Assembly: GCA_023429135.1 (NCBI GenBank)
Contig: JAEYWD010000001.1
Span: 1 to 64,000 of the forward strand
Length of the DNA: 64,000 bases
Source of the DNA: Bacteroidota bacterium
GTDB lineage: Bacteria; Bacteroidota; Bacteroidia; Bacteroidales; JAAUTT01
Direction of reading: 5' to 3'
Shown here: in pieces, positions 53,183 through 61,662 of the stretch
Layout: each line of letters starts with the position of its first letter
Numbering within the stretch: the first letter of the stretch is position 1
Program-made: the position numbers and the translations under genes
The notes under the pieces: generated by a model
Told to the model about the DNA's origin: nothing
Seen by the model: the letters and a program-made list of their open reading frames with translations, nothing else
The model's database searches: none

Positions 53183-53216
53183 TTTGATAGTAAAAACTGA
53201 GAATTACTTATATTTG
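53183..53216 (+). promoter_or_regulatory. Bacteroidota promoter of the secreted protein gene
   Basis: TTTG (53183-53186) and TATATTTG (53209-53216) match -33 and -7 elements with 22-nt spacing. The ATG of the next gene is 26 nt downstream. Confidence 0.65.
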
Positions 53217-53241
53217 AATAAACCAAATAACCTAAATTATT

Positions 53242-53868
53242 ATGAAAAAAATTATTTTATCCTGTGCAGCAGCACTTTTTTGTTTTCTCTCCAATGCTCA
53301 AGTAGCACCAATGACCGCTTTAAATTCAGGAGAGATAAGTTCCCTGGCCGAAGTAAAAAAAGTCAATATTGTTTACGATTATTCCGATCTTGGAGTAGGC
53401 GCTTTTCGCAAGGAACAGGATTATATCGACAAACGCTATAAAGAACTTGAAGAAAAAGAAAAAGGCAGAGGAGACAAATTTAAAGAAAGCTGGATAAACG
53501 ACAGGAAAAAATCATTTGAACCACATTTCGAAGAACTCTTTAAAAAATATGCCGAAAAGGATATTAACATGACAGGTACAAATTATTCAACGGATAATGA
53601 GTATACTCTTGTTGTGCATACCGTTTTTATTGAGCCGGGAGTGAATATCGGGATTTACAGGAAACCTGCATACATTGATCTGGAATGTACTTTTCAGGAT
53701 AAAACAGGAAAAGCACTTTGTGTATTTTTCGTTAAGAATGCCGTAGGCGCACAAGCCATGGGTTTTGATTACGATGTTACTTCCCGTTTGGTGGAAAGTT
53801 ATGGCAAAGCCGCCAAAATGCTTGTTGGGGGTGTTGCTAAAGAACGTAAAAAAAGTGGTAAAAAATAG
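53242..53868 (+). CDS. Secreted protein of unknown function
   Basis: A 208-residue protein with signal peptide 1-19 (ending LSNAQ). The mature chain begins with VNIVYDYSDLGVGAFRKEQDYI, has a charged helical middle (KRYKELEEKEKGRGDKFKE), then a beta-rich end (YTLVVHTVFIEPGVNIGIYRKPAYIDLECTF). No family is recognised. It has its own promoter and a terminator, and follows the pigment operon without evident functional link. The repeated YDYS/GAF pattern resembles uncharacterised Bacteroidota periplasmic proteins. Confidence 0.75.
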   Translation: MKKIILSCAAALFCFLSNAQVAPMTALNSGEISSLAEVKKVNIVYDYSDLGVGAFRKEQDYIDKRYKELEEKEKGRGDKFKESWINDRKKSFEPHFEELFKKYAEKDINMTGTNYSTDNEYTLVVHTVFIEPGVNIGIYRKPAYIDLECTFQDKTGKALCVFFVKNAVGAQAMGFDYDVTSRLVESYGKAAKMLVGGVAKERKKSGKK

Positions 53869-53893
53869 AAATTAATTTTTTGAATTATAAAAA

Positions 53894-53922
53894 AAGCTGT
53901 CCTTGAAAAGGGCAGCTATTTT
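53894..53922. terminator. Bidirectional terminator between convergent genes
   Basis: AGCTGTCC (53895-53902) pairs with GGGCAGCT (53910-53917), with one mismatch. A T-run follows on the plus strand and an A-run precedes it, so it can end both converging transcripts. Confidence 0.75.
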
Positions 53923-53942
53923 TATCCCGTTCATCTGAAATC

Positions 53943-54368
53943 TCAGAATTTATAGGTTAATGCCAATTTACGGGTGGACTCGGGATTGAGTTCAAACGAC
54001 AATGACTTTGCCTTAGCCAAATACTTGCTTTTTTTTGCTCCACCTATCGACCAAAGCACAATACCTCCTGCTGTCATGCCCACTCCTAATTCCGTAAAAA
54101 TCAGCCCGCCTAAAAATTTTTCGCTGTTATCGTCGGTGCCGGATCCATAGTTACTATTGTTAGCCTCTTCTCTTGCAGCGTCACTTATCAATTTCACACC
54201 AATTACTGTGGCTACAATCCCTCCAATGGTTAATCCCACACCAGCGTTTTTCATTCGTTCAAACTTAGCTGCCTTTTTCCAATAAAAATCCTTTTGACTT
54301 TCCTGCGCATTAAGATTTGTAAAAGAATAAAAAAGAATAACAGCAATAATTATTGAAAGACTTTTCAT
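53943..54368 (-). CDS. Small membrane-associated secreted protein of unknown function
   Basis: A 141-residue protein; ATG at 54368 opens the signal peptide (MKSLSIIIAVILFYSF..., cut near LNAQ), and a longer start adds 7 residues. Two glycine-rich hydrophobic segments (VGLTIGGIVATVIGVKLI, GLIFTELGVGMTAGGIVLW) lie in the mature chain, separated by a polar loop with GSGTDDNSE. The C-terminus LALTYKF resembles the last strand of outer-membrane proteins. Function unknown. Confidence 0.72.
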   Translation of the reverse strand: MKSLSIIIAVILFYSFTNLNAQESQKDFYWKKAAKFERMKNAGVGLTIGGIVATVIGVKLISDAAREEANNSNYGSGTDDNSEKFLGGLIFTELGVGMTAGGIVLWSIGGAKKSKYLAKAKSLSFELNPESTRKLALTYKF

Positions 54369-54551
54369 GGTTTTTGAATTAAATTTCACAGAAGATAAAA
54401 TTAAAAATCCTTTTAAACTTTTAACTACATTTTGTCAGAATTAAAAAGCACCCCAACTAAAACATAAAAAACGTCAGTCCGATGAAAATAACTTTACTAA
54501 ACACCATATAAAAAAAATAGCCCCGCACGCCCCCTAGGTTAGCGGAAACGG

Positions 54552-54580
54552 AATAAGGTTTTTTTTAGAAAAACCTTATT
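54552..54580. terminator. Perfect 12-bp hairpin, terminator-like
   Basis: AATAAGGTTTTT (54552-54563) pairs with AAAAACCTTATT (54569-54580) around a TTTAG loop. The next bases (tcttaattgtattttg) have only a loose T-richness. It lies between two divergent genes, so its role as a terminator is doubtful. Confidence 0.55.
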
Positions 54581-54728
54581 TCTTAATTGTATTTTGACCC
54601 TAGTACAATTAATTGCAAATATTATTATCAACTTATTTTTAATAGTTTTGCGAATACTCTAAGAACACATAAAATCTACATGGATAATTGTTTGTGATTA
54701 CCTTTTAAAACATATCCCTTTAATCATT

Positions 54729-54736
54729 TATATTTG
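54729..54736 (+). promoter_or_regulatory. -7 box of the radical SAM gene
   Basis: TATATTTG matches TAnnTTTG and lies 23 nt upstream of the TTG start codon, giving a short leader. A second match, TAGTTTTG, is at 54643-54650. Confidence 0.55.
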
Positions 54737-54759
54737 CGCAACAATTAAGTTCAGAAAGC

Positions 54760-56958
54760 TTGAGAACTTCAATTCTTCTTATAACGCCCCCTTTTACACA
54801 ACTTAATACTCCTTATCCGGCTACGGCCTACCTGAAAGGATTTTTAAAAACAATTGATATACAATCCTCTCAGGCCGATCTGGGTATTGAAGTTATACTT
54901 GCGCTCTTTTCGAAGCAGGGTTTTGAAGCTCTTTTCAGTGAGGCTGAAATTTTTAAATCTCACTTTTCCGAAAACAGCAATCGCATATTTGAACTACAGA
55001 ATGAATATATTCAAACCATCGATCTGGTAATCGATTTTCTGCAAGGGAAAAATCCAACACTAGCCCATCTGATTTGTGAAGGGAATTTTTTGCCTGAAGC
55101 ATCGCGATTCGACCAGAACGAAGATCTTGAATGGGCTTTCGGTACCATGGGCATGATAGACAAGGCAAAACACCTTGCCACGCTTTATCTCGAAGATGTT
55201 TCCGACTTTATTATCGACGCCATCGATCCTCACTTTGGCTTCAGCAGGTATGCCGAGCGGCTGGGTCGTTCGGCAAATTCGTTCGACGAGCTTAACCAAT
55301 CACTTAACCAACCTCCCACCCTCATCGACAGGCTGCTTTTTGAAATTCTTGAAAAGAAAATTATTGAACTTAACCCAACAATCATAGGGCTTTCTGTTCC
55401 GTTTCCCGGAAACCTTTTCTGTGCCTTTAAATGCGGCCAATGGATTAAAAATAACCATTCTGATATTAAGGTTATAATGGGCGGAGGTTTTGTCAATACT
55501 GAACTACGCTCGGTTAGCGATGTGAGGGTTTTCAACTATATCGATTTTATCACGCTCGACGACGGAGAAGCCCCATTGAAACACATTGTCCAATATTTAA
55601 GCGGCGAGAGAAAAATTGACGATCTGAAACGCACTTATTGCAAAATTGACGATCGGATTACTTTTATAAACGGCTCTGATGAAAAAGATGTGTCTCAGCG
55701 CGATACCGGCACCCCCGACTATTCAGATCTGCTGCTTGATAAATATATCTCGGTAATTGAAGTCACCAACCCCATGCACCGTTTATGGAGCGATGGCCGC
55801 TGGAATAAACTAACCCTTGCACACGGCTGCTACTGGGGACGCTGTACCTTTTGCGATACCACCCTCGATTACATAAAGCGATTCGAGCCCAACACCATTA
55901 ACCTGTTATGCGACAGAATTGAAGCAATTGTCGGCCAGACAAAACAAACCGGGTTTCACTTTGTGGACGAAGCTGCTCCTCCTGCCTTACTGAAGGGTCT
56001 ATCGCTCGAACTTATCCGCCGAAACATTAAAATAGTGTGGTGGGCTAACATCCGGTTCGAAAAGAATTTCACTTCCGACCTTTGCCGGTTGATGAAAGAA
56101 GCCGGATGTATTGCCGTTTCGGGGGGCTTGGAAGTAGCATCGGATAAAATTCTGCGAATGATTAACAAAGGGGTGAATGTAACCCAGGTGGCGCAGGTTT
56201 GCGACAATTTTACACAAGCCGGAATTATGGTGCATTCTTATCTGATGTATGGTTTCCCTACTCAGAGCGTTCAGGAAACCGTGGATTCGCTCGAAGTGGT
56301 GCGTCAGCTTTTTATGAATGGATTGGTACAATCGGGTTTCTGGCACCAGTTTGCTTTAACGGTTCATAGTCCGGTGGGGGAAAATCCCGATCAGTTTAAA
56401 ATCAGCATCCCGAACCCTTTGCCCGGCACATTTGCCAACAACGATCTTGTGTACGACGACCCAACCGGGTGCAACCACGAACAGTTTGGCGAAGGATTAA
56501 GCAAATCGCTTTTCAACTTCATGCATGGCATTGGTTTTGATTTTCCATTACAGGACTGGTTCAGCTTTAAAATACCACAAACTACAATACCTCCCAATTT
56601 TATTTCGCGGGCCATCAGCTCCGACAGCAATAATGCTATTAGTCCAAATGCCCATTTGGTTTGGTTGGGCAATATCCCGCAGTGGGAGATTCAAACAAAA
56701 ATTAAAAAGGGCGTTAGAACTGAAATTGCTGTTTTGACGCTCCGCACCAAAAAACACGAAACAACCATCCGGATGGATGCTGAGCTCGGAAAATGGCTTG
56801 TTGAAATGCTCCAGAATATTTCAGTACACAACTCCGAAAGGATAAACTTTGGTCAAATTGAGCAGGAATACATCCAAAAATTTGGCGCCGGTTTCCAGGA
56901 ACTTTGGAACGGGAAAGCGTTCAAAGCTTTAAAAGAATTAGGATTAATAGCTGTTTAG
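54760..56958 (+). CDS. B12-binding-type radical SAM protein, TTG start
   Basis: A 732-residue protein. I accept TTG at 54760 as start: the frame upstream has no ATG or GTG before a stop at 54721-54723, and the first residues (LLITPPFTQLNTPYPATAYLKGFL) are typical of the family. The N-terminal ~300 residues form a cobalamin-binding-like domain (LNPTIIGLSVPFPGN, VIMGGGFVNTEL). The iron-sulfur site is GCYWGRCTFCD, a Cys-x4-Cys-x2-Cys spacing rather than the standard x3. Radical chemistry on an unknown substrate is expected. It lies tail to tail with the next gene. Confidence 0.85.
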   Translation: MRTSILLITPPFTQLNTPYPATAYLKGFLKTIDIQSSQADLGIEVILALFSKQGFEALFSEAEIFKSHFSENSNRIFELQNEYIQTIDLVIDFLQGKNPTLAHLICEGNFLPEASRFDQNEDLEWAFGTMGMIDKAKHLATLYLEDVSDFIIDAIDPHFGFSRYAERLGRSANSFDELNQSLNQPPTLIDRLLFEILEKKIIELNPTIIGLSVPFPGNLFCAFKCGQWIKNNHSDIKVIMGGGFVNTELRSVSDVRVFNYIDFITLDDGEAPLKHIVQYLSGERKIDDLKRTYCKIDDRITFINGSDEKDVSQRDTGTPDYSDLLLDKYISVIEVTNPMHRLWSDGRWNKLTLAHGCYWGRCTFCDTTLDYIKRFEPNTINLLCDRIEAIVGQTKQTGFHFVDEAAPPALLKGLSLELIRRNIKIVWWANIRFEKNFTSDLCRLMKEAGCIAVSGGLEVASDKILRMINKGVNVTQVAQVCDNFTQAGIMVHSYLMYGFPTQSVQETVDSLEVVRQLFMNGLVQSGFWHQFALTVHSPVGENPDQFKISIPNPLPGTFANNDLVYDDPTGCNHEQFGEGLSKSLFNFMHGIGFDFPLQDWFSFKIPQTTIPPNFISRAISSDSNNAISPNAHLVWLGNIPQWEIQTKIKKGVRTEIAVLTLRTKKHETTIRMDAELGKWLVEMLQNISVHNSERINFGQIEQEYIQKFGAGFQELWNGKAFKALKELGLIAV

Positions 56959-57510
56959 CTAAGCGGTTACAATCACGTCTCTTAAACTTTTTTGAATCTT
57001 CCTATCGGTCTCCTTCAGGATCAAAGCTTCCATTTCGCGATCCAGTTTACTATCGTTATAAAAATTCGCGATCTTTTTCAGGCTGAAAATGATATCCTGT
57101 TTAATAAGATTAGGATTGCGTTCAAGATGAACATTTCCGGAATATGCTCTTTGAAGCGCCTCTATAACAGATAACCTGTATACCTCTTTGTTCACTGCTA
57201 CTCTCCAAACATTCTGAAGACACTGGCGGGCAGTAATAAACTTTTCATCGTCAAAAAAAGAATAATACCTTTCTTCAATTTCAGAAAACTTATCTTCAGA
57301 ATCGCTCAGGGTAAGATTGGCAAGCAACATCAGGCCTATGCTCCTATGATATGAATTCCCCGAAGAAAGCTTATCAACCAGAGTTTGCCAATAATCATAA
57401 ACCCAATCAACTTTCCGTTCAGTTAACTCCAGAAGCTTTTTAAATGCTTCGTACCTGATATTATTATCCTTGCTTTCAAGGGTTTGAAATAACTCTTCAA
57501 GTTTGATCAT
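56959..57510 (-). CDS. HEAT-repeat-like helical protein
   Basis: A 183-residue all-helical protein from ATG at 57510 (starts at 57519 and 57537 are also possible). The sequence has repeated paired helices (LFQTLESKDNNIRYEAFKKLLELTERK, YHRSIGLMLLANLTL, FITARQCLQNVWRVAVNK) as in HEAT or armadillo repeats. It ends next to the radical SAM stop with no gap. Function unknown. It may be a scaffold; no catalytic residues are seen. Confidence 0.65.
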   Translation of the reverse strand: MIKLEELFQTLESKDNNIRYEAFKKLLELTERKVDWVYDYWQTLVDKLSSGNSYHRSIGLMLLANLTLSDSEDKFSEIEERYYSFFDDEKFITARQCLQNVWRVAVNKEVYRLSVIEALQRAYSGNVHLERNPNLIKQDIIFSLKKIANFYNDSKLDREMEALILKETDRKIQKSLRDVIVTA

Positions 57511-57609
57511 GTTTGTCATACAACTTGTTTTTCTCAAAATTAAAAATTGAGAGTGACAAGCCTATGTCAACAGTCAATAAAGTTTCAGAATAAAAACTAT
57601 TGCAGGTAA

Positions 57610-58308
57610 TCAAAACTTTCTAAGAAAATATGATTTTGAAGTATCCGATGAACTCTCTTTACTATTAGCCATTTCCCAGGTTTTGAGCAAAGCTCTCAAA
57701 AATGTCTCAGGCGGTTGGGCGCCACGGACACTTATTTTTTCATTAAACAGAAAAAACGGCACACCGGTTATTCCTAATTCCCGGGCATATGCTTCGTCCA
57801 TGGTTACATTATCGGTAAAGTCTTCGCTGTTCATGGTCCGTTGGACCTCATCGGCAGGAATTCCTGCTTCAATACCAAGTTTTATTAAAGAATCTATATC
57901 GCTGATATTAACGCCATCAGTAAAATATGCTTTAAAAAGCAACTCCTCCACTTCGTTTTGACGTTTATGCAATTTAGCCAGGGGTGTCAGCCTGTGTGCG
58001 TGAAACGAATTTGCAACTATCGCTTTATTAAAATTATACTCGATACCCAATTGTTTGCCTTGCAGAACAATTTGTTCGTGAGCCTGCTCCGATTGCTGCC
58101 GGCTAATTCCTTTTACTTCGGCTAAATGATCAAAAACGTTCACTCCAGGTTGTGTTATCAAATAAGGATCGAGCTGAAAACTATGCCACTCCACATCAAC
58201 TTCACTCCTGTACTGAAACTGATCCAGCGCTATTTCAAATCTCCTCTTCCCCAGATAGCAAAACGGGCAACGTATATCCGACCAGATTTCGACCTTTATC
58301 TTTTCCAT
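57610..58308 (-). CDS. DsbA/FrnE-like thiol-disulphide oxidoreductase
   Basis: A 232-residue cytoplasmic thioredoxin-fold protein from ATG at 58308. The redox motif is DIRCPFCYLGKRRF (C-P-F-C), followed by a long helical insertion and GVPFFLFNEKISVRGAQPPE (cis-Pro loop). Relatives are called FrnE or 2-hydroxychromene-2-carboxylate isomerase-like proteins. It may reduce or isomerise disulphides, or act on an aromatic substrate; the former is usual. It lies 72 nt before the LuxR-type gene in transcription order, and may share its transcript. Confidence 0.9.
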   Translation of the reverse strand: MEKIKVEIWSDIRCPFCYLGKRRFEIALDQFQYRSEVDVEWHSFQLDPYLITQPGVNVFDHLAEVKGISRQQSEQAHEQIVLQGKQLGIEYNFNKAIVANSFHAHRLTPLAKLHKRQNEVEELLFKAYFTDGVNISDIDSLIKLGIEAGIPADEVQRTMNSEDFTDNVTMDEAYARELGITGVPFFLFNEKISVRGAQPPETFLRALLKTWEMANSKESSSDTSKSYFLRKF

Positions 58309-58380
58309 TTCATTAAAATTATATTCATGGATAAAACAAATGCCAGAGATTTTGTTCAAATCGGAGGCTATTAATAAAAC

Positions 58381-59313
58381 TTACGTACCGGAAACCTCCT
58401 GCACCATTTTCATCAATTGCATGCGGCTGGTTGCAAGCGTTTTACCATAAATACGATGGGTATGATCCTTCACCGTTTGAAGACTTATAAAAAGCTTATC
58501 CGCAATTTGTTGATTAGTTAATCCATTGCATATTTCACAAATAATTTCTTTTTCGCGGGGTGAAATTTCATATTTTTTACAAAAAGTCTCAAACGAAAGT
58601 TTCTCCTGAGGAATTTGTTTTATTAACGCTGGAGGCTTAAGGTTAAATTTCAGAAAAACAGGAATAAACGCGGTGCCAGCAAAAAAGAGGAAAATAAATA
58701 TCAATACCAGGTAAATGCTACGATCATAAAAGAGCAATGCAGTATTTTGAGCAATTATGAACAATGCTATTCCGAGAACCAGCCGTATTTTTCCTTTCTT
58801 GTTCAGAAAGGAAAAGGTTTCCTTTTTAATCAGTTTAAAGCAGGCGAATAGAGAATAAATGAAACTTGAAGCCAGAAAATAATATTTAAGTATATCAATG
58901 TTTTTAACGAATTCAGCTTTCGAATTCCAAACTCCAATAATTATCAGGAAAATAATGTTTCCACCCAGAAACACCGAATTGAAAAAGCGCTGGGTTTTGC
59001 TTTCTGTAAACTCAAAAATAAAACGCAGAAACATCAGCCAGCCAAAAACAATAAAAGGAGAACCAAGCAGTACCGATATTTCATTTATTCTGTCGAGACT
59101 TTTAGGGTCGATCAGGTTAGAGAGATATGAAACAATAATTAACTGACCCCAAATTGCATAAAAGCCAAACATAAAATAAAAAACCTGCATATAAAGCAGG
59201 GTTGAAACCCAATTGAACCGGAACTGACTGCGGAGCTGGGATACAAGCGTGATACTTCCGGTTGCCAAAGTAGCCGATACAATAAATAGACCTATAACAA
59301 TCAGATTTAACAT
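58381..59313 (-). CDS. Membrane-anchored LuxR-type transcription regulator
   Basis: A 310-residue protein with seven predicted helices in residues 1-~225 (LNLIVIGLFIVSATLATGSI, LLYMQVFYFMFGFYAIW, SPFIVFGWLMFLRFIF, FFNSVFLGGNIIFLIII, YYFLASSFIYSLFACF, LVLGIALFIIAQNTALLFY, LVLIFIFLFFAGTAFIPVF). The C-terminal ~65 residues are a LuxR helix-turn-helix (ISPREKEIICEICNGLTNQQIADKLFISLQTVKDHTHRIY). It probably senses a membrane signal and binds DNA directly. The palindromic region 59364-59422 upstream is a likely target. Its start is 165 nt from a divergent membrane-protein gene. Confidence 0.88.
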   Translation of the reverse strand: MLNLIVIGLFIVSATLATGSITLVSQLRSQFRFNWVSTLLYMQVFYFMFGFYAIWGQLIIVSYLSNLIDPKSLDRINEISVLLGSPFIVFGWLMFLRFIFEFTESKTQRFFNSVFLGGNIIFLIIIGVWNSKAEFVKNIDILKYYFLASSFIYSLFACFKLIKKETFSFLNKKGKIRLVLGIALFIIAQNTALLFYDRSIYLVLIFIFLFFAGTAFIPVFLKFNLKPPALIKQIPQEKLSFETFCKKYEISPREKEIICEICNGLTNQQIADKLFISLQTVKDHTHRIYGKTLATSRMQLMKMVQEVSGT

Positions 59314-59363
59314 GACATAAATATAAAAATTAAAGCATTCAATTTTGAAGTAAAAATAATCTC

Positions 59364-59422
59364 AACTTTAGTAGCGGTATGCATACCAAAGTAGGAAAAT
59401 AGTAAAACACTACTTTAGTATG
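59364..59422. promoter_or_regulatory. Palindrome-rich operator region between divergent genes
   Basis: GGTATGCATACC (59376-59387) is a perfect palindrome. CATACCAAAGTAG (59382-59394) and CTACTTTAGTATG (59410-59422) are inverted copies with one mismatch in 13. A further ACTTTAGTAGC occurs at 59365. Such paired sites fit a dimeric regulator, the adjacent LuxR-type protein being the obvious candidate. Confidence 0.6.
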
Positions 59423-59478
59423 AAGCTTTAGGCAGAAGGTGTTCATAGATTTGTTGTGTTTTTAAATCACAAATTATT

Positions 59479-60231
59479 ATGGAAACAAAAAATACTTTCA
59501 ATTATGGTACAGGCCTGGGCGATAGTTTCGACAATGGCTGGAAAATTATGAACCTCTATTTTTTACCACTGTTCCTGGTTACCTTTATCCTGGCAATACT
59601 GGATGGTCCCAAAAACATGTTTCAGTATAAAGTCAACCCAGGTGACTTCCCTCATAACCTGGAAAATTTCAATTGGGAAAACTTCGCACAATTTTCAGGT
59701 ATATGGGCTGCATTGGGCGCTATGGCCCTGGTATTCGTAATCTTTGCCCTGGCTTACAGCTTTTTGCTGCTTCCTATTTTAAAATTCGGAAGAGATATGA
59801 TGTTTGTGCAGGCAGCCCGCCGGGTTAAGCCTGATTTTAATTATCTGATCCAGGGATTTAAAGAAAATTATTTCCAGATTGTACTGGCAAACCTGCTGGT
59901 TTTCGGGTTAATAATGATAGGATTTTTCGCGCTTATTATTCCCGGGATAATTGTTGCGTGCCGACTGGTTTTTGTGTCATACCTGGTGATGGATAAAAAG
60001 CTTGATCCCATTGCTGCTGTTGAAGAAAGCTGGCGAATGACCAGTGGTCACGGCTGGACCATTTTCGGGATGGCCATAGTTTCGTTCTTTATCTTTATAG
60101 TGGGATTAATCCTGTGTATTGTTGGAGTTTTTCCGGCATTGATATGGATCGGAGCATCTTTTGCAAGTCTTTACGAATCTGTTCTGAGAGAAAGAATGCC
60201 AAAAGAAGATAATACGGTTCCTGTAATATAA
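59479..60231 (+). CDS. Multi-pass membrane protein of unknown function
   Basis: A 250-residue protein with about six hydrophobic segments (LYFLPLFLVTFILAIL, GAMALVFVIFALAYSFLLL, IVLANLLVFGLIMIGFFALIIPGIIVACRLVF, IFGMAIVSFFIFIVGLILCIVGVFP). RRVKPDFNYLIQGFKENY is a cytoplasmic loop. Members of this family (DUF975-like) are seen in many Bacteroidota without a known function. It is divergent from the LuxR-type regulator and probably under its control; that link is inferred from the palindromes between them. Confidence 0.75.
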   Translation: METKNTFNYGTGLGDSFDNGWKIMNLYFLPLFLVTFILAILDGPKNMFQYKVNPGDFPHNLENFNWENFAQFSGIWAALGAMALVFVIFALAYSFLLLPILKFGRDMMFVQAARRVKPDFNYLIQGFKENYFQIVLANLLVFGLIMIGFFALIIPGIIVACRLVFVSYLVMDKKLDPIAAVEESWRMTSGHGWTIFGMAIVSFFIFIVGLILCIVGVFPALIWIGASFASLYESVLRERMPKEDNTVPVI

Positions 60232-60249
60232 TTAAGGAAGCTCTCACTC

Positions 60250-60290
60250 TGTGGTTCTCAGTGAAATAATTACTTACACTGAGAACCGCA
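60250..60290. repeat. 14-bp inverted repeat between convergent genes
   Basis: TGTGGTTCTCAGTG (60250-60263) pairs with CACTGAGAACCGCA (60277-60290) with one mismatch and a 13-nt loop. There is no T-run, so it may be an extragenic repeat that also stabilises or ends transcripts. Confidence 0.65.
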
Positions 60291-60341
60291 GGGGAATAAC
60301 AGATCTACAAAGAAACCACAGACTCTTTAAAAATTAACCTC

Positions 60342-61220
60342 TCATGATCCAACAATCCTGGCTATCCGGTTCACGGCGTCATCAACCTGCGCTTTGCTTT
60401 CAAGACCAAGAGTCATACAATCAACATTCCCACTTTTAATCACATAATTAAGTGACTTCTCGCGGTCTTCATCTTTTACGAGCTCTCCGCAACCAAATAT
60501 TTTCATACCAATAATTCCTTTCCCGTTTGCTTTCGCTGTTTCTAGAACATTCATAACCTCTTCCGGTTTACCATCCATTTTAGCGCCACTATGATTAATT
60601 CGGGCTAAAATAACATCCACCCACGGATTGGCGGCCGCAACTCTCAAGGCATCGAGGCTATGACAGGAAACTCCAACCGTTTTTACAATGCCCTTGTTCT
60701 TTGCCTCCGAAAGAGCGTCCATGTAGCTCTTGTATTCAACAGTCCAGTTGCCATTCACCATGCAGTGAAGCAGGAATATATCGATATAATCGGTTCCCAG
60801 TTCTTTTCTGAAACGATCCAAACTAACATTGAATGGCTCGGGAGTGTACCAATCCTGATGCTTGTACACCATAACCTTGGTAAGCAATGTAATTTTTTCT
60901 CGGGGCAAAACCTTAAAAGCTTCACGTGCATATGGATGCGAGCCATACATATCGGCAGTATCCAAAAAACGGATTCCTCTATCGTAGCAATGCTGCACAA
61001 GTTCAACAAACCCTTTTGTCCCAAGCTTAGTCTGGTTCGAAACATGCTTCCATCCGTATGAACCTGTTCCTAAAGCAACCCTGGATACCTTTAAACCAGT
61101 TTTTCCGAGATTTACCTTGTCAATAACTGCAGACTCGGAAGTTATTCCCGGAAGAGCTATCAAACCGGCCAGTCCTGCAGAGCCTGAAGCAACAAATTCC
61201 CGTCTTGTAAACTTTTTCAT
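60342..61220 (-). CDS. Tat-exported aldo/keto reductase
   Basis: A 292-residue protein with a twin-arginine signal (KKFTRREFVASGSAGLAGLIAL). The aldo/keto reductase fold shows the catalytic Asp and Tyr in LDTADMYGSHP, Lys in LLTKVMVYKHQ, and His in IFLLHCM. Tat export implies folding with its NADPH or another cofactor in the cytoplasm. Most AKRs are cytoplasmic, so periplasmic location is unusual; oxidation of sugars is one possibility. It is the last gene of its strand and is followed by a lone hairpin. Confidence 0.88.
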   Translation of the reverse strand: MKKFTRREFVASGSAGLAGLIALPGITSESAVIDKVNLGKTGLKVSRVALGTGSYGWKHVSNQTKLGTKGFVELVQHCYDRGIRFLDTADMYGSHPYAREAFKVLPREKITLLTKVMVYKHQDWYTPEPFNVSLDRFRKELGTDYIDIFLLHCMVNGNWTVEYKSYMDALSEAKNKGIVKTVGVSCHSLDALRVAAANPWVDVILARINHSGAKMDGKPEEVMNVLETAKANGKGIIGMKIFGCGELVKDEDREKSLNYVIKSGNVDCMTLGLESKAQVDDAVNRIARIVGS

Positions 61221-61237
61221 CCCTTTAAATGATTATA

Positions 61238-61264
61238 AAAAAAGAGGATGTTATCCTCTTTTTT
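61238..61264 (-). terminator. Terminator overlapping the 3' end of the small basic gene
   Basis: AAAAAAGAGGAT (61238-61249) pairs with ATCCTCTTTTTT (61253-61264) around a 3-nt loop. The TAA stop of the small gene occupies 61253-61251, that is, the edge of the stem and the loop. The minus strand ends in a T-run. Confidence 0.75.
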
Positions 61265-61355
61265 CTCGTTTTTCTTTTTTAGCAGCGCGTTTTTCCTTTA
61301 ATGTTTTTTCAGGTTCTTTTTTGCCTTTTTCTTTTACGGGTGATTTGTTTGCCAT
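61251..61355 (-). CDS. 34-residue lysine-rich protein
   Basis: A short open frame from ATG at 61355: MANKSPVKEKGKKEPEKTLK followed by EKRAAKKEKREKRG. Over a third of residues are Lys or Arg. Small proteins of this type with the KTLKEKRAAKKEK core are common in Bacteroidota and Proteobacteria; they are usually left unannotated. It may bind nucleic acid or the ribosome, which is a guess. Its stop codon lies inside a perfect terminator hairpin, which supports a real transcription unit. It lies upstream of the AKR gene on the same strand. Confidence 0.75.
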   Translation of the reverse strand: MANKSPVKEKGKKEPEKTLKEKRAAKKEKREKRG

Positions 61356-61662
61356 AACTCAAGGGTTTTAAATAAAAGTTAAGATTAAAAAGAAAATACC
61401 AATTGATCGGTTTTCGAAATTTAACAAAAAATTTCTGAAAAAGTTATACAGTGAACTCTTTTTATAGCAAACAGGATTTTTTAATTTTTTTGAAACAGGC
61501 GTTCAGTTAACAGGCTGTTTGGACAAAACTATTTCTTTTTACTCATTATGAGCCTAATTCAAAGAAATTAAACATAACAGTTTCCAGGGTTCATTGTTTT
61601 TTAGGTAAAATATCCGCATTTACTTAAAGATGTTTAAATTTACTCCTCTAAAATCCTTAAAA
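61356..61662. other. Divergent intergenic region
   Basis: About 300 bp of AT-rich sequence between the lysine-rich gene and the metallo-hydrolase gene. No exact TAnnTTTG box, hairpin or RNA gene was recognised on either strand. Confidence 0.45.

Larger units (their letters stand above)
54390..54759. other. Gene-free intergenic region
   Basis: About 370 bp without a supported gene. It contains a perfect 12-bp hairpin at 54552-54580, a TAGTTTTG box at 54643 and the TATATTTG box at 54729 that probably serve the radical SAM gene. Confidence 0.5.
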
